Below, piece after piece: positions 7,240 to 16,776 of a DNA stretch of 29,025 nucleotides. Source of the DNA: an uncultured Bacilli bacterium. GTDB taxonomy: Bacteria > Bacillota_I > Bacilli_A > RF39 > UBA660. The notes under the pieces are model-generated. The model worked only from the letters and a program-made list of their open reading frames with translations, searched no databases and was not told the DNA's origin. Position 1 is the first letter of the stretch, and every line of letters starts with the position of its first letter. A program made the position numbers and the translations under genes. The DNA lies in contig CALVVC010000002.1 in assembly GCA_944363755.1 (NCBI GenBank), forward strand, positions 1 to 29,025, given 5' to 3'.

Positions 7240-8126
7240 TACAATTCCTCCTTATATTGTTTTTTTAATATCTTTATAAATTTATTTATGTTATTAATAT
7301 TCTTACCATTTTTATAAACAATATATACATTATCATTAAACAATTGTTCTTTTACTTTAATTTCTTTTACATCTCCATTTGCAATTTCCTCTTTAAAAAA
7401 ATCTCTGTTAACAAAACATAATCCTAAATCATTCTTTACTAATTCTTTAGATATTATACTATCATTTACTGATATAATATTTTCAAATAAAATACCATTT
7501 TCAAAACACATTTTTTGAAATTTACCATTTCTTTTATTTGGACACATTGATATTAATCTTGTATTTCCTAGTTCTTTAATTGATTGAATTGATTCATAAT
7601 TTTTGGATAGATCTTTCCCTGAAACAAAAGTATTATTTAAAACACATAATAAATCTTTATTATTAGTATTAATTAAGTTAGTATAATCTTCATAATCAAT
7701 TAGTACATCGTATTCTTCTTCAAATTTTTTAACATCCAATTTAGAATATAGTTTTATGTTAATATGTATATTGGGATATGTATTAATAAATTCAACTATC
7801 GAATCTCTAAAAATAAAATCTGATAAATAATGTCTAACCCCTATAGTTAATTCCATAGTATTTTGATTATCAAATTGTTCCAAATTTTGATTCAAAATAC
7901 TAAAAGCAGACTTTAGATTTTCATATAAATTATACCCATCTTCAGTTAATTCAAAATTCTTATTATCCCTAATAATTAATATTTTATCCAATTGTAATTC
8001 TAATTGCTTTATATTATAACTTAATGATGATTGAGCAATATTCAAATTTTTTGATGCATTAGTAAAACCATTATAATAAACAACATAATAAAAATATTTA
8101 AATAAATTTAAGTTAAAATTATTCAT
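7239..8126 (-). CDS. LysR-family transcriptional regulator, 295 aa
   Basis: The N-terminal 65 residues are a LysR winged helix-turn-helix: LFKYFYYVVYYNGFTNASKN, then IAQSSLSYNIKQLELQL as the recognition helix region, then a wing with FELTEDGYNLYENL. The C-terminal roughly 200 residues match the two-lobed periplasmic-binding-like effector domain (LTIGVRHYLSDF, NIHINIKLYSKL, KNDLGLCFVNRDFF). Length is normal for the family. An extended -10 (TGATATACT) lies about 38-46 bases upstream of the ATG. It forms a unit with the NUDIX gene and lies upstream of the aminotransferase operon in the same direction, which makes it the likely regulator of that operon. The ligand is unknown. Confidence 0.9.
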   Translation of the reverse strand: MNNFNLNLFKYFYYVVYYNGFTNASKNLNIAQSSLSYNIKQLELQLDKILIIRDNKNFELTEDGYNLYENLKSAFSILNQNLEQFDNQNTMELTIGVRHYLSDFIFRDSIVEFINTYPNIHINIKLYSKLDVKKFEEEYDVLIDYEDYTNLINTNNKDLLCVLNNTFVSGKDLSKNYESIQSIKELGNTRLISMCPNKRNGKFQKMCFENGILFENIISVNDSIISKELVKNDLGLCFVNRDFFKEEIANGDVKEIKVKEQLFNDNVYIVYKNGKNINNINKFIKILKKQYKEEL

Positions 8127-8429
8127 AGAAACACCCCTCTCAAAAGTAAATAACTAAATATAGTATATCACAAAAAAGAGGAATTGAGGTAATACTTCTT
8201 GATTTAATATTAAAATCTTAATTATTGTTCAAAAATAATAAATTATAAGACAAATATATTTTTTTTTAGGAAGATAATATCATTATTCCAAGAAATTATC
8301 AATATATTATCACACACATTTCTGTGCATTTTACCTATATTTCTATAAAACAATTATACTCATACTCAACATCATATTTTTTAGTGTATTTACTATTTAA
8401 TCCTCTAGTAATAGTAAGGGTATCATTTA
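8127..8429. other. Intergenic stretch, 303 bp
   Basis: Very AT-rich sequence between the LysR gene and the truncated PBP gene. The only signal I can support is an extended -10 (TGATATACT on the minus strand, near 8163-8172) for the LysR unit. The missing C-terminal PBP sequence is not found here in any frame, so the PBP truncation is a deletion or replacement and not a simple frameshift. Confidence 0.5.
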
Positions 8430-9686
8430 TTAGACAACAAGGTGGATAGGTGTAACACTAATACCTTGACCAAAAGCAGTAGTAGCAAGTTCTATATTAC
8501 CTACTTTATCAAGAGGAAAGATAATACCTTCTCCTTCACCATTAAGATCTATTCCCGTTTTTTCTCCAAAACCAAATAAGTCTAAGTAGTGAAATAATCT
8601 CTCCTTACCTAGCAGCTGTCCCATTTTAACAAAACCTGGATTACAACTATTTTGGAGTACTTGTAAAAATGTTTGATGACCATGTCCTCCTGCTTTCCAA
8701 CATTTAATTCTAGCTGTATCTACCCTAACAGAACCTGTATCAGTAAACTCATCTTTAAATAAATCTACAACCCCTTCTTCTACGGCTGAAGCTGTTGTTA
8801 CAATCTTTTGTGTAGATCCTGGCTCATAACTAGCCCAGATAGGTAGATTACGGGATAATTCCTCTTGGGAATAATTTTGATAGTTATTAGGGTCATAATT
8901 AGGTCTAGAACTCATCGCTAATATCTCTCCTGTATTAGGATCCATTACTACAGCAAGAGCCATATCAGGATTAAACATATCGATAACATTATCAAGTTCT
9001 CTTTCAACTGATTTTTGAATATTTATATCAATAGTAAGTTGTAAATCCATACCGTCTTGTGGTTCTATATATAAATCAGTAAGTTCTAGTTTATTTCCCT
9101 TAGCATCACTAAAATATTTAATCGCTCCATTTTCTCCCATTAAATAATCATCATACTGCAACTCAATTCCTGATAGTCCTTGATTATCAATACCAACATA
9201 ACCTAAGACATGAGATAACATTTCTTCATAAGGATAATATCTTTTAGATTCTTTAACTAAATAAACCCCATCAAAGTTTAATGCTTCTATTTTATCTGCT
9301 ATTTCATACGATAACCTTCTTCCTTCAGGATGAACTCTTTCAATAGATGTCTCTTTATAAACGTGCTCTTTCATCTCATCAAAACTAACATCTAAAATAT
9401 CAGCAAGTTTTTCTGTTACTTCTTTTTTATTTTTAATCTGATTAGGAATTAATACTAAAGATGTAGTTGTAATATTATCAGCAAGAACTACACCATTTCG
9501 ATCAAGTATCCTTCCACGAGAGGCTTCTATAGGTAAATTTCTACTCCACAAATCACTTGCTAGATTTGACAGTTTCTTATAATCTACTACTTGAACATAA
9601 AAGACTCTTAAGACAATTATTAATAAAATGCTACTAAATATTAAAAGAATAATTTTCATTCTTTTATCTATTCCTCTTGTAAACAT
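8430..9686 (-). pseudogene. Truncated class B penicillin-binding protein (FtsI/SpoVD type)
   Basis: The 418 residues cover an N-terminal anchor (about 10-32), the PBP dimerisation region beginning EASRGRILDRNGVVLADN, and most of a transpeptidase domain. The active-site tetrad STQK (291-294, in YEPGSTQK) and SCN (347-349) are present. The reading then ends at TAFGQGISVTPIHLVV, where intact proteins continue for roughly 150-250 residues including the third catalytic motif KTG. Without KTG the enzyme should not crosslink peptidoglycan or bind beta-lactams normally. Downstream sequence carries no continuation. An intrinsic terminator overlaps the start region and the nearest GAAAGG is about 14 bases from the ATG, so expression may also be poor. 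The best reading is a 3'-truncated relic at the edge of an acquired block. Confidence 0.8.
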
Positions 9687-9718
9687 AAAAAACTCAACTA
9701 CCTTTCAGTAGTAAGTTT
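9687..9718 (-). terminator. Intrinsic terminator between the NUDIX gene and the PBP fragment
   Basis: On the minus strand AAACTTACTAC pairs with GTAGTTGAGTTT around a TGAAAG loop with one bulged base, followed directly by T residues. It lies 40-70 bases behind the NUDIX stop and ends at the PBP ATG. Confidence 0.55.
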
Positions 9719-9759
9719 ATGTTTTTTAAATATTATTTATTATTTAAGCTGATTAAATT

Positions 9760-10218
9760 TCATATCTTATCATAATTAATAACTTTATGATTACTATCAA
9801 CGTTAAATTTAACATTAACTTTTCTATTATAAAAATAATCTTCAAACTCAGTATCTAACAAGTATGTAATAGCATATCTCTTCTTTTCTTTCAATAAATA
9901 TTCTATATCAAGAAAAAAAGCATCATTTTCTTTATTATTTCTAGTATTTCCTTTATAATCATTTGCAACAAATACATTCATGTTGTAAATTCTATCTGGA
10001 TACTCAATAGCAACATTACCAACTTCTTCTAAATTATTAACTTCTATTCCTGTTTCTTCTCTCACTTCTCTAATTGCTGCTTCTACACCTGTTTCTCCTT
10101 CTTCTATTTTTCCTCCTGGAATATCAATATACCCTATGTTTTCTTCTTTATATCGTATACATAAAACTTTATTACCAGCAACTACAAACACTCTTACAGC
10201 ATTCCTAACTTTTTTCAT
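9760..10218 (-). CDS. NUDIX hydrolase (MutT-like), 152 aa
   Basis: A canonical Nudix box is present: GGKIEEGETGVEAAIREVRE followed by ETGIEV, fitting GX5EX7REUXEEXGU with all catalytic glutamates. The preceding strand VRVFVVAGNKVLCIRYKEE is typical of the fold. The family cleaves nucleoside diphosphates linked to another group X, with Mg2+; possible substrates include oxidised or non-canonical NTPs and nucleotide sugars. The ATG follows AAAGGA at about nine bases. It lies between the AbiE pair and the PBP fragment in the same direction and is followed by a terminator. The C-terminal tail after about residue 125 is lysine/asparagine rich and not recognisable. Confidence 0.88.
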   Translation of the reverse strand: MKKVRNAVRVFVVAGNKVLCIRYKEENIGYIDIPGGKIEEGETGVEAAIREVREETGIEVNNLEEVGNVAIEYPDRIYNMNVFVANDYKGNTRNNKENDAFFLDIEYLLKEKKRYAITYLLDTEFEDYFYNRKVNVKFNVDSNHKVINYDKI

Positions 10219-10252
10219 AGTTCAAAATCCTTTCTAATTTTATCAAAACCAT

Positions 10253-11104
10253 TTAAGCAGTAACTAATGTTTCTTCTAATATATTAACTATTATTTTAAC
10301 AGAATCTATTATATCTTCAAAACTTATATCTTTAGCATATTTATTTTTATTTTGATATTCACTCCATAAATCTTTAAGATTATCATTTTCAGTTAAACTA
10401 TTAATAACTGCATTAAAATAATTTATATCTAATTTTGTCTCTCTTCTTTTAAAAGTATTTTCTATTGCAATTACTAATGTTTTTTTATCAATATCACTAA
10501 TTTTTGTTTTAGCAAGAATATATATATCATAAAAATCTTTCAACCGTGTATTAAAAATACCTCTAGCAATAACAGTTTGAAACTTCTCTGCTAAAATAGT
10601 CTCAATAGTGTAAGTCAATATTGGTATTTTTTTATCTTCAAAAATAGAATTATAATTATATTTCATTTCTCTTGGAGTAATAATATCTCCTGTTGTTAAT
10701 TCTACTGTAATATAAGTCTTATTATAGTCTAATTTTGATAATATATTTAATCTAAATCCACCATATTCATCTTCTAATCTAATATCTTTTATAGAAATAA
10801 TTTTAAAAGACACGCCATCGTTAATATTGATATTAAGGATTTCATTAAATATTTTTTCTACATTATCTTTTGTTAAAGATATACCTTTTAGGGTAGCATC
10901 CATATCTTTAGTTGTTCTATCTTCATCTCCTATTATTGATGTCAATAAAAGACCACCCTTTAAAATAATCTGACCTTTATATCTACTTCTAGATATTCTT
11001 TCTAAAATCCTTTCAAAATAAAATAATTGAAAATATTTTTGAGAAAGATCACTATTACCTTGGGCTTTTTTAAAAACTAAACTTTTTAATTTATCTGAAT
11101 TAAT
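10253..11104 (-). CDS. abiEii: AbiEii-type nucleotidyltransferase toxin (start codon ATT instead of ATG)
   Basis: This is the toxin partner of a type IV AbiE system, a GTP-binding nucleotidyltransferase-like protein. The only standard start in frame is a TTG at 10945, but the frame stays open upstream. Residues encoded at 10946-11104 include KYFQLFYFERILERIS and ILKGGLLLTSIIG, the classic N terminus and KGG motif of this family, followed by TKDMDAT, the DxD-type metal motif. I therefore place the start at ATT 11104-11102, which overlaps the antitoxin stop as TAATT where TAATG is expected, with GGAGG ten bases upstream. That gives 283 residues, near the usual 280-300. Either ATT/ATA initiates weakly or a G-to-T change has disabled the start. 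Confidence 0.78.
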   Translation of the reverse strand: MNSDKLKSLVFKKAQGNSDLSQKYFQLFYFERILERISRSRYKGQIILKGGLLLTSIIGDEDRTTKDMDATLKGISLTKDNVEKIFNEILNININDGVSFKIISIKDIRLEDEYGGFRLNILSKLDYNKTYITVELTTGDIITPREMKYNYNSIFEDKKIPILTYTIETILAEKFQTVIARGIFNTRLKDFYDIYILAKTKISDIDKKTLVIAIENTFKRRETKLDINYFNAVINSLTENDNLKDLWSEYQNKNKYAKDISFEDIIDSVKIIVNILEETLVTA

Positions 11105-11697
11105 TATAATAACACCTCCATATATTCAATAACTTTATTTTCAATATTCAATTTTTTTGCATATTCCATTAATTTAAGTAAATCTTTACCTTTCATTTTT
11201 GAATATCGTTGCAATGCTTTAGTAAAAATTTCTTTATCCATATGTTTTCTTGCCTTAATGATATCACAAATAGTTCTTTCTATATCATAAGTTTTTATTT
11301 TCATACCAAAAGGTGAGTCTATAGTTGTTAATCCAAGATTTAAAAATTCTCTTTTTACATAATGTAGAACTACATTTTTATCTTGTCTTAAAGAGCCATT
11401 ATAACCATAAGGTACTGTCATATCAAAATAAAGTGGTGTCCTATCTGATAAATCATATAAATAAAGTGCTGTCGCGTGTGAGAAAACACAATTCTTAGAT
11501 TTTAATTGATATTTATAATAGTCATCACAAAATGTATTAACTAAAGCATAATAACCCCTACTAATTCTTTCGATTTTGTTTTGTTTTACTAATCTAGTTA
11601 GCTCAACAGTACTAATATTAGCATTTTTAATTTGTTTAGTTGTAACATACCCATTATTATTATATGCAATTTCAATAATTTTTTTTGCATTAGTCAC
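11104..11697 (-). CDS. abiEi: AbiEi-type antitoxin / transcriptional repressor, 197 aa
   Basis: Antitoxin of the type IV AbiE pair. The N-terminal winged helix (NNNGYVTTKQIKNANISTVE, RISRGYYAL) is the AbiEi DNA-binding domain. It is followed by the conserved CVFSHATALYLYDLSDRTP segment and TIDSPFGMKIKTYDIERTI of the C-terminal antitoxin domain. The start is GTG at 11697 with GGGAAGTG just upstream; a TTTACG-17-TAAAAT promoter lies 23-51 bases upstream of the GTG. Its stop abuts the toxin frame. In characterised AbiE systems the antitoxin does not bind the toxin but represses the promoter and counteracts toxin activity. Length is normal. Confidence 0.88.
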   Translation of the reverse strand: MTNAKKIIEIAYNNNGYVTTKQIKNANISTVELTRLVKQNKIERISRGYYALVNTFCDDYYKYQLKSKNCVFSHATALYLYDLSDRTPLYFDMTVPYGYNGSLRQDKNVVLHYVKREFLNLGLTTIDSPFGMKIKTYDIERTICDIIKARKHMDKEIFTKALQRYSKMKGKDLLKLMEYAKKLNIENKVIEYMEVLL

Positions 11698-11719
11698 AAT
11701 ATCACTTCCCTTGCTTATA

Positions 11720-11748
11720 ATTTTATCATTTAATTAATTTTACGTAAA
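11720..11748 (-). promoter_or_regulatory. Sigma-A-type promoter of the AbiE pair
   Basis: On the minus strand TTTACG (11748-11743), a 17-base spacer and TAAAAT (11725-11720), with TG one base before the -10 as an extended element. Transcription would begin just ahead of the antitoxin ribosome site, leaving a short leader. Confidence 0.6.
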
Positions 11749-11836
11749 TAACTTTTGTTGCTTTTTTTCGCACTTTTTATATTTTTTGCGTTTTTTTACA
11801 ACATAAATCAATAATATATAACTTTATAGTCAATAA

Positions 11837-11882
11837 CTAATTTTTATGCACAAATTTATTTTATTTTGTGCATAAAAATTAG
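11837..11882. repeat. Perfect 18-bp inverted repeat upstream of AbiE
   Basis: CTAATTTTTATGCACAAA (11837-11854) is matched by its exact complement at 11865-11882 with a 10-base loop. There is no clean U run on either side, so it is not an obvious terminator. It lies about 90 bases upstream of the AbiE -35 box, which is far for a repressor operator. Function unknown. Confidence 0.9.
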
Positions 11883-11944
11883 AAAAAATAATAAAACAAA
11901 AAACATCTATATTTCAAGATATACTGAGCATATACAACCATTTT

Positions 11945-11990
11945 AAACTAAAAACACACACAAACATTGACTTGTGTGTGTTTTTAGTTT
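11945..11990. terminator. 19-bp stem terminator behind the MFS gene
   Basis: AAACTAAAAACACACACAA (11945-11963) is perfectly complementary to 11972-11990, with an 8-base loop. On the minus strand the second arm ends in TTTTTAGTTT, giving a U-rich tail. The MFS stop codon (11984-11986) lies within the first transcribed arm. Confidence 0.7.
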
Positions 11991-13211
11991 AATTTGCTAT
12001 ATTTCTTTTTCTTTAATATTTTATATATTTCATAAACAATTACTAAACTAAAACAAGAAAGTCCTAATAAGAACACCATTACATAAGTAAGATTATCTTT
12101 TAAAAGTATTAAAGTAATTAAACTACTAATTATTAACTTACCTAATTTTCTTGTAAAGTTTAACTTATTTATCATAATCTCATGGTCTTCCTGTTTAGTA
12201 TTATTAAGTAATTATTCTTTAATATAATTATCAAATGGATCTCTTATAGCAAGGAATAAACAAAAGCCTATACTCATTAAAATAATACCAAAGATTTTAA
12301 ATGGTATAAAGTTACCTATTAAAATAAGAATAAATGATATAAGAAGACTATATCCTATAATAGATAAGATTTTACTTTTATACTTTTCATAAATTGTAAG
12401 AAAAAAGTAATTAGCAAGAACTCTTACAATTTTTGAAACACTAATTATTGTAGTTAAAATTATTGAAACATTTTCTAAAGATAAGAAACTATTAAGTTTA
12501 TATTGAATAAATAGTTTACTATTACTTTGTCCTAAGTCAATAATAGAATAACATACTGCAAAAAGAAGTAAGAGTAAGAAAACAAGATGGGTTATCTTAA
12601 CTTTTCTTATATCTTTTTTTTATTACCTTTTCATTAGGAGTCTTAACTTCATATAGAAAATTTACTAAGAATAAATTAATAACACAGAAGATTAAACAAC
12701 CTATCATTGGTAAATAAGGATTTAGATTGAAAAGAAAACCAGATATAAGAGCTGGTAACATTGTAACTACAGCAAAAACTAAAGAGCCTTTGCTCTCATA
12801 TTCTAAATACTTATCTTTCTCATTTAAAAAAGATAAATTATTTCTAAGTATTATGGTATCCATCTTTTTAAAATAAGCATATGCCTCATAAAGAATAGAG
12901 CCAATTAAAATAGTAAAATAATTATTACCAACAGTTATTAAGAAAGCCCCCAAGAAAAGAAGTATAACTCCTACTTTTACAGAGTTTAAGGCTCCTATTT
13001 TATTAATTATCTTTATAACCAGAGGATTCAATATAATCATTACTAATAAACTAATTGTTGTAAGAGAGCTTATCTCCAAGGCACTGAATTTCTTTACTTC
13101 TGTTAAGAATAAAGTATTAATCGTAACATAAAAAATTAAATCCCCTGAAAGTCCTGCAAATAAAGGATAGATTTTATTACTTAAAACTATCCTCTTCTTA
13201 TTTACTACCAT
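11984..13211 (-). pseudogene. MFS-type transporter broken by a frameshift and a nonsense codon
   Basis: The first 204 codons (13211-12597) encode six or so hydrophobic segments starting LSNKIYPLFAGLSGDLIFY. The frame then shifts at a run of eight A on the coding strand (plus-strand T8 at 12613-12620). Removing one A gives VIKKDIRKVKITHLVFLLLL and continues as hydrophobic protein (FAVCYSIIDLGQSNSKLFI, RVLANYFFLTIYEKYKSK, FCLFLAIRDPFDNYIKE) to a TAA at 12214-12212. The same frame reopens immediately with LLNNTKQEDHEIMINKLNFT and a last membrane span, ending at 11984. The repaired protein would be about 409 residues, normal for MFS carriers. The short 63-residue reading at its end is just its C terminus. 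It begins four bases after the Ca2+-ATPase stop, so they were co-transcribed. Substrate unknown. Confidence 0.85.
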
Positions 13212-13215
13212 AATA

Positions 13216-15816
13216 CTAGCTATCCATTCCTAAGCTTCTTGTTATCGCTTTGAATATTTCTACTATAAGAATTGGTGATAAAGATAGCAATATAACTATT
13301 AACCATTCATTTCCACTTAATACACTAAGTGAGAAGAATTCTCTTATAGGTGTTACAAATAAAACAATCATAAGGAAGAAAATTGATCCTACCATAGAAA
13401 GGAATAACATCTTATTTCTTGGATAGTCTTTACTAAATAGAGATGTTATACTTGAACTTTGATTTAGAGAATGGAATATCTGTGATAGGCATAAAACAGT
13501 AAAGGCCATAGTCATACCTACATCATAACTATCATTTGATCCTATAAAGTATGCAACTAAAGTAATAATTGCAAGAAATACTCCATAGAAACCTATTCTA
13601 AAGACAAGACCACGTTCAAATAAACTTCCCTCTTTAACTGGTTTATGTTTCATAATATTAGGACTTGCTGGATCTATTCCAAGAGCAAGGGAAGGAAGAG
13701 TATCAGTTACAAGATTAATAAATAAAATATGAACAGCAAGTAAGGGGCTATCTAAATTAAATAACATTGTAACAAAAATAGTTAAAACTTCAGCGATATT
13801 ACCAGCTAATAAGTATTGAATTACTTTTTGAATATTACGATATACTCTTCTTCCTTCTTTAATTGCTACTTCAATAGTTGTAAAATTATCATCTAAAAGA
13901 ATCATGGCTGCAGCATCTTTAGCGACATCAGTACCAGTAATACCCATGGCAACACCAATATCAGCTTTCTTTAAGGCAGGAGCATCATTAACACCATCAC
14001 CAGTCATCGCAACTATTTCTTTATTTTTCTTTAAGGCATTAACAATTCTAAGTTTATCTTGAGGAGTAACTCTTGCAAAAACGGAGATGTTTTCTATAGT
14101 ATTCTTAAGCTTTAAATCACTCATCTTACTAAGTTCTTCCCCATCTACTACTCTATCACCATTTTTATAAATACCAAGGTCTTTAGCAATCGCTTTAGCA
14201 GTTAATTTATGATCTCCTGTAATCATAATTACTCTAATAGAAGCATCATGACAAGTACTAATTGCGTGTTTTACTTCCTCTCTTGGGGGATCAATTATTC
14301 CCATAATACCAATAAAAGTTAAATCTTTTTCTATCATATCTCCTTCTTTTGGAAGAGTATTAATATTTTTCATAGCAAAACCTAATAGTCTTAAGCCTTC
14401 ACTAGACATTTTAGTACAGTATTCTCTTATTTTTCCTTTATCAGCATTTGTAAGTTTAACTAATTTATCATTAACACTAGCATAACTACATACATCTATT
14501 AACTCTTCAGGAGCCCCTTTACTATAAAGAAGATAATCTTTTTTCTCTTTAACTACAACACTCATTCTCTTTCTAATAGAATCAAATGGCTCTTGATATA
14601 AAACTTTATTTTCTTTTATCTTTTTAATATCATAACTTAACTCTTGAGCATAACTTAATAAACATCCTTCTGTAGGATCACCTATTACTTTATCTTTATC
14701 AAGATAAGCATTATTACATAAACAAGAACATTTTATTAAGGCGTCATTAAAAGTATTATCATTATTTTCTTTAATAATATCTTTATATAAAATACTTTTT
14801 ACAACTGCCATTTTATTTAAAGTAAGAGTACCTGTCTTATCAGAACAAATAACAGTTGCACTACCTAAAGCTTCAACTGCAGGAAGTTTCTTAACCAAAG
14901 CATTTTTCTTAGCCATACGAGATACTCCTAAAGCCATAACTATAGTAGCAGTAGCAGGGAGTCCTTCTGGTATTACAGAAATTGCTAAAGATATAGAAAC
15001 CATTAATAAAGAGATAAAGTCTTTACCATAAAGTAGTCCTATTATAAATATAAGAATAGCGACTAAAATACCAATAATACTTAAGACTTCTCCTACTTTA
15101 TTAAGTTTTCTTTTAAGTGGTGTATCTAAACTATCAGTATCTTCTAACATGGTTGCAATAGAACCTACTTCTGTATTAGAAGATGTTCCAACTACAACTC
15201 CAATAGCAGTACCATAAGATATTATAGTTGATGAGTAAACCATATTAACTCTATCTGCTAAAGTAGTATTTTTATCTAAAGTAACATTAGCATCTTTTTC
15301 TACAGGAACACTTTCACCAGTTAAAGATGATTCATCTACTTTTAAACCATTCTCTTCTATTAATCTAATATCTGCAGGGACAATATTACCATCTTCTAAA
15401 TAAACAATATCTCCAAGAACTACTTCTTTAGTTAAAATATTTTTCTTTTTACCACCTCTTATAACAGTAGTATGAGGAGCATTCATATTTCTTAAAGCAA
15501 TAATAGCATTCATTGCTTTCTTCTCTTGAATTATACTAATTAAAGAATTTATAAAGATAATTGTTAATATAACTACCCCTTCTGCTACTTCTCCTAGTAT
15601 AAAGGAAAGAATTGATGCAAGTAAAAGTATTAAAATCATCTTATCTTTAAGCCCATCTATAACCATTTCTAATATAGTTTTAGGCTTCTTAGCTTCTATT
15701 TCATTAAAACCATACTCATCTAATCTTTTAGTTACTTCTTTTTCATTTAATCCATCTTTTTTACTACTTAACTCTTCTAAAATATCCTTACTACTCTTAG
15801 TATAAGCATCTTTCAA
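13216..15816 (-). CDS. P-type Ca2+-transporting ATPase (type IIA), 866 aa
   Basis: All P-type signatures are present: the actuator TGES (166-169), the TM4 ion-binding IPEGLP (282-287), the phosphorylation site CSDKTGTLT with Asp326, the KGAPE nucleotide-domain motif, ITGDHKLTA and the hinge [19 protein letters not shown]6 carries [16 protein letters not shown], matching the N..TD Ca2+-site pattern of SERCA/SPCA-like pumps rather than that of heavy-metal pumps. Length matches bacterial Ca2+-ATPases (about 880). The start is a TTG at 15816, ten bases after GGAG. An extended -10 (TGGTACAAT, around 15844-15851) lies upstream. It probably extrudes Ca2+ from the cytoplasm, and the broken MFS gene follows directly. 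Confidence 0.93.
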   Translation of the reverse strand: MKDAYTKSSKDILEELSSKKDGLNEKEVTKRLDEYGFNEIEAKKPKTILEMVIDGLKDKMILILLLASILSFILGEVAEGVVILTIIFINSLISIIQEKKAMNAIIALRNMNAPHTTVIRGGKKKNILTKEVVLGDIVYLEDGNIVPADIRLIEENGLKVDESSLTGESVPVEKDANVTLDKNTTLADRVNMVYSSTIISYGTAIGVVVGTSSNTEVGSIATMLEDTDSLDTPLKRKLNKVGEVLSIIGILVAILIFIIGLLYGKDFISLLMVSISLAISVIPEGLPATATIVMALGVSRMAKKNALVKKLPAVEALGSATVICSDKTGTLTLNKMAVVKSILYKDIIKENNDNTFNDALIKCSCLCNNAYLDKDKVIGDPTEGCLLSYAQELSYDIKKIKENKVLYQEPFDSIRKRMSVVVKEKKDYLLYSKGAPEELIDVCSYASVNDKLVKLTNADKGKIREYCTKMSSEGLRLLGFAMKNINTLPKEGDMIEKDLTFIGIMGIIDPPREEVKHAISTCHDASIRVIMITGDHKLTAKAIAKDLGIYKNGDRVVDGEELSKMSDLKLKNTIENISVFARVTPQDKLRIVNALKKNKEIVAMTGDGVNDAPALKKADIGVAMGITGTDVAKDAAAMILLDDNFTTIEVAIKEGRRVYRNIQKVIQYLLAGNIAEVLTIFVTMLFNLDSPLLAVHILFINLVTDTLPSLALGIDPASPNIMKHKPVKEGSLFERGLVFRIGFYGVFLAIITLVAYFIGSNDSYDVGMTMAFTVLCLSQIFHSLNQSSSITSLFSKDYPRNKMLFLSMVGSIFFLMIVLFVTPIREFFSLSVLSGNEWLIVILLSLSPILIVEIFKAITRSLGMDS

Positions 15817-15862
15817 TTTTATCTATCTCCTATCTTAGAAAGTATTGTACCAAAAATAAAAG

Positions 15863-15888
15863 GAAATTACTACTTATTTAGTAATTTC
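15863..15888 (-). terminator. Intrinsic terminator of the 205-aa NUDIX gene
   Basis: GAAATTACTA-AATAAG-TAGTAATTTC forms a 10-bp stem on the minus strand, followed by CTTTTATTTTT. The NUDIX stop codon lies in the loop region. Confidence 0.7.
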
Positions 15889-16491
15889 TATTACTTTATT
15901 TAACACATCTTTATATTTATCATAAGTTGTTTCGTGTTCCATTACAAGAAAATCATCTATACTAACTAGTTTACTTTCCTTTACATTTTTATTATCTTTA
16001 ATAGTAATTATTTCAGCTTCTATTTCTCCTTTACCATTTTTAAAAAGATTTAAAGCATCTTTTGCCTTTACTTTAACAACACCTAATACTTCATTAGGAT
16101 CAAATTTAAAACTATCTAAATCTCCTTCAAACAAATCAACATAAACATTCGCTTTCGCTCTATCTTTAATAAGAGTACCATTTTTCATTTTATCCATACA
16201 CCATGGAACAATATCTACAAGTGTTGCATCACTACTATCTATATCAAGACCTATCTCCTCATTTATTTCCCTTCTAAAAGCCTCTTCAATAGTCTCACCT
16301 TTTAAAACATGTCCTGATGCTGTCGTATAAAATTTATGACTACTACTTCTTATTTGAAAGTAAACACTACCATCCATCTCATATAACCAACAATGAACAG
16401 TATTATGCCATAGTCCTTCTTTATGAACTTCATCTCGACTCTTATAACCTAAATAATTACCATCTTCATCATAATAATCTAAATATTCCAT
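15874..16491 (-). CDS. NUDIX hydrolase of the YfcD/IPP-isomerase-like type, 205 aa
   Basis: The N terminus EYLDYYDEDGNYLGYKSRDE and EGLWHNTVHCWLYE is characteristic of the YfcD/Idi-like NUDIX group. The Nudix box is intact (GHVLKGETIEEAFRREINEE followed by IGLDI), with Gly, Glu, Arg-Glu and Glu-Glu in register. A C-terminal extension of about 70 residues follows, of the kind seen in proteins annotated as NUDIX with unknown substrate. It starts 12 bases after the stop of a 55-residue membrane protein, with AAGGTG as ribosome site, so the two form a unit ended by a hairpin terminator. The 171-residue NUDIX-fold protein at 6724 shares the same general layout but has lost the catalytic glutamates. 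Confidence 0.88.
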   Translation of the reverse strand: MEYLDYYDEDGNYLGYKSRDEVHKEGLWHNTVHCWLYEMDGSVYFQIRSSSHKFYTTASGHVLKGETIEEAFRREINEEIGLDIDSSDATLVDIVPWCMDKMKNGTLIKDRAKANVYVDLFEGDLDSFKFDPNEVLGVVKVKAKDALNLFKNGKGEIEAEIITIKDNKNVKESKLVSIDDFLVMEHETTYDKYKDVLNKVIEITK

Positions 16492-16503
16492 AAATTCATC
16501 ACC

Positions 16504-16671
16504 TTATGGATTTATTTTAACAAATTTATGATGAGTTTTAAAGTGTCTAATCATAGAAATCACTTTAATTAATCCTATAATTGCAAGTACTGGTATTACT
16601 ACTGTAAAGAAAAGAATTGTTAAACTAACCCCTATTATTAAAAATATAATATCTCTTAGTCTTTGCTTCAT
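16504..16671 (-). CDS. Small membrane protein, 55 aa
   Basis: An open frame from ATG 16671 to TAA 16504 encodes MKQRLRDIIFLIIGVSLTIL, a second hydrophobic stretch (FFTVVIPVLAIIGLIKVIS) and a basic tail (MIRHFKTHHKFVKINP). It looks like one long or two short membrane helices with positive ends. The Shine-Dalgarno (GGTGATAG) is modest. It lies directly ahead of the NUDIX gene with 12 bases between, which supports it being real. Family not recognised. Confidence 0.6.
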   Translation of the reverse strand: MKQRLRDIIFLIIGVSLTILFFTVVIPVLAIIGLIKVISMIRHFKTHHKFVKINP

Positions 16672-16731
16672 TATCTATCACCAATTAAATAATATCATAA
16701 AATAAAAGCTTATTTCCTTACAATTTTGTTA

Positions 16732-16765
16732 GAAAAGAAAAAAAGAGCACTGCCTAAGCAATGCT
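16732..16765 (-). terminator. Intrinsic terminator of the 439-aa surface protein
   Basis: On the minus strand AGCATTGC-TTAG-GCAGTGCT (16765-16746) forms an 8-bp stem with one G-U pair, followed by CTTTTTTTCTTTTC. It is 12 bases behind the stop codon. Confidence 0.85.
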
Positions 16766-16776
16766 TTAATTTCTTA

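Noticed and set aside
8337..8435. Open stretch of about 30 codons behind the PBP stop, in another frame
   Set aside because: No start codon, no similarity to the missing PBP C terminus and too short to call.
11984..12175. 63-residue small membrane protein as a separate gene
   Set aside because: It is in the same frame as the decayed MFS C terminus, separated only by one TAA, and has no ribosome site of its own.
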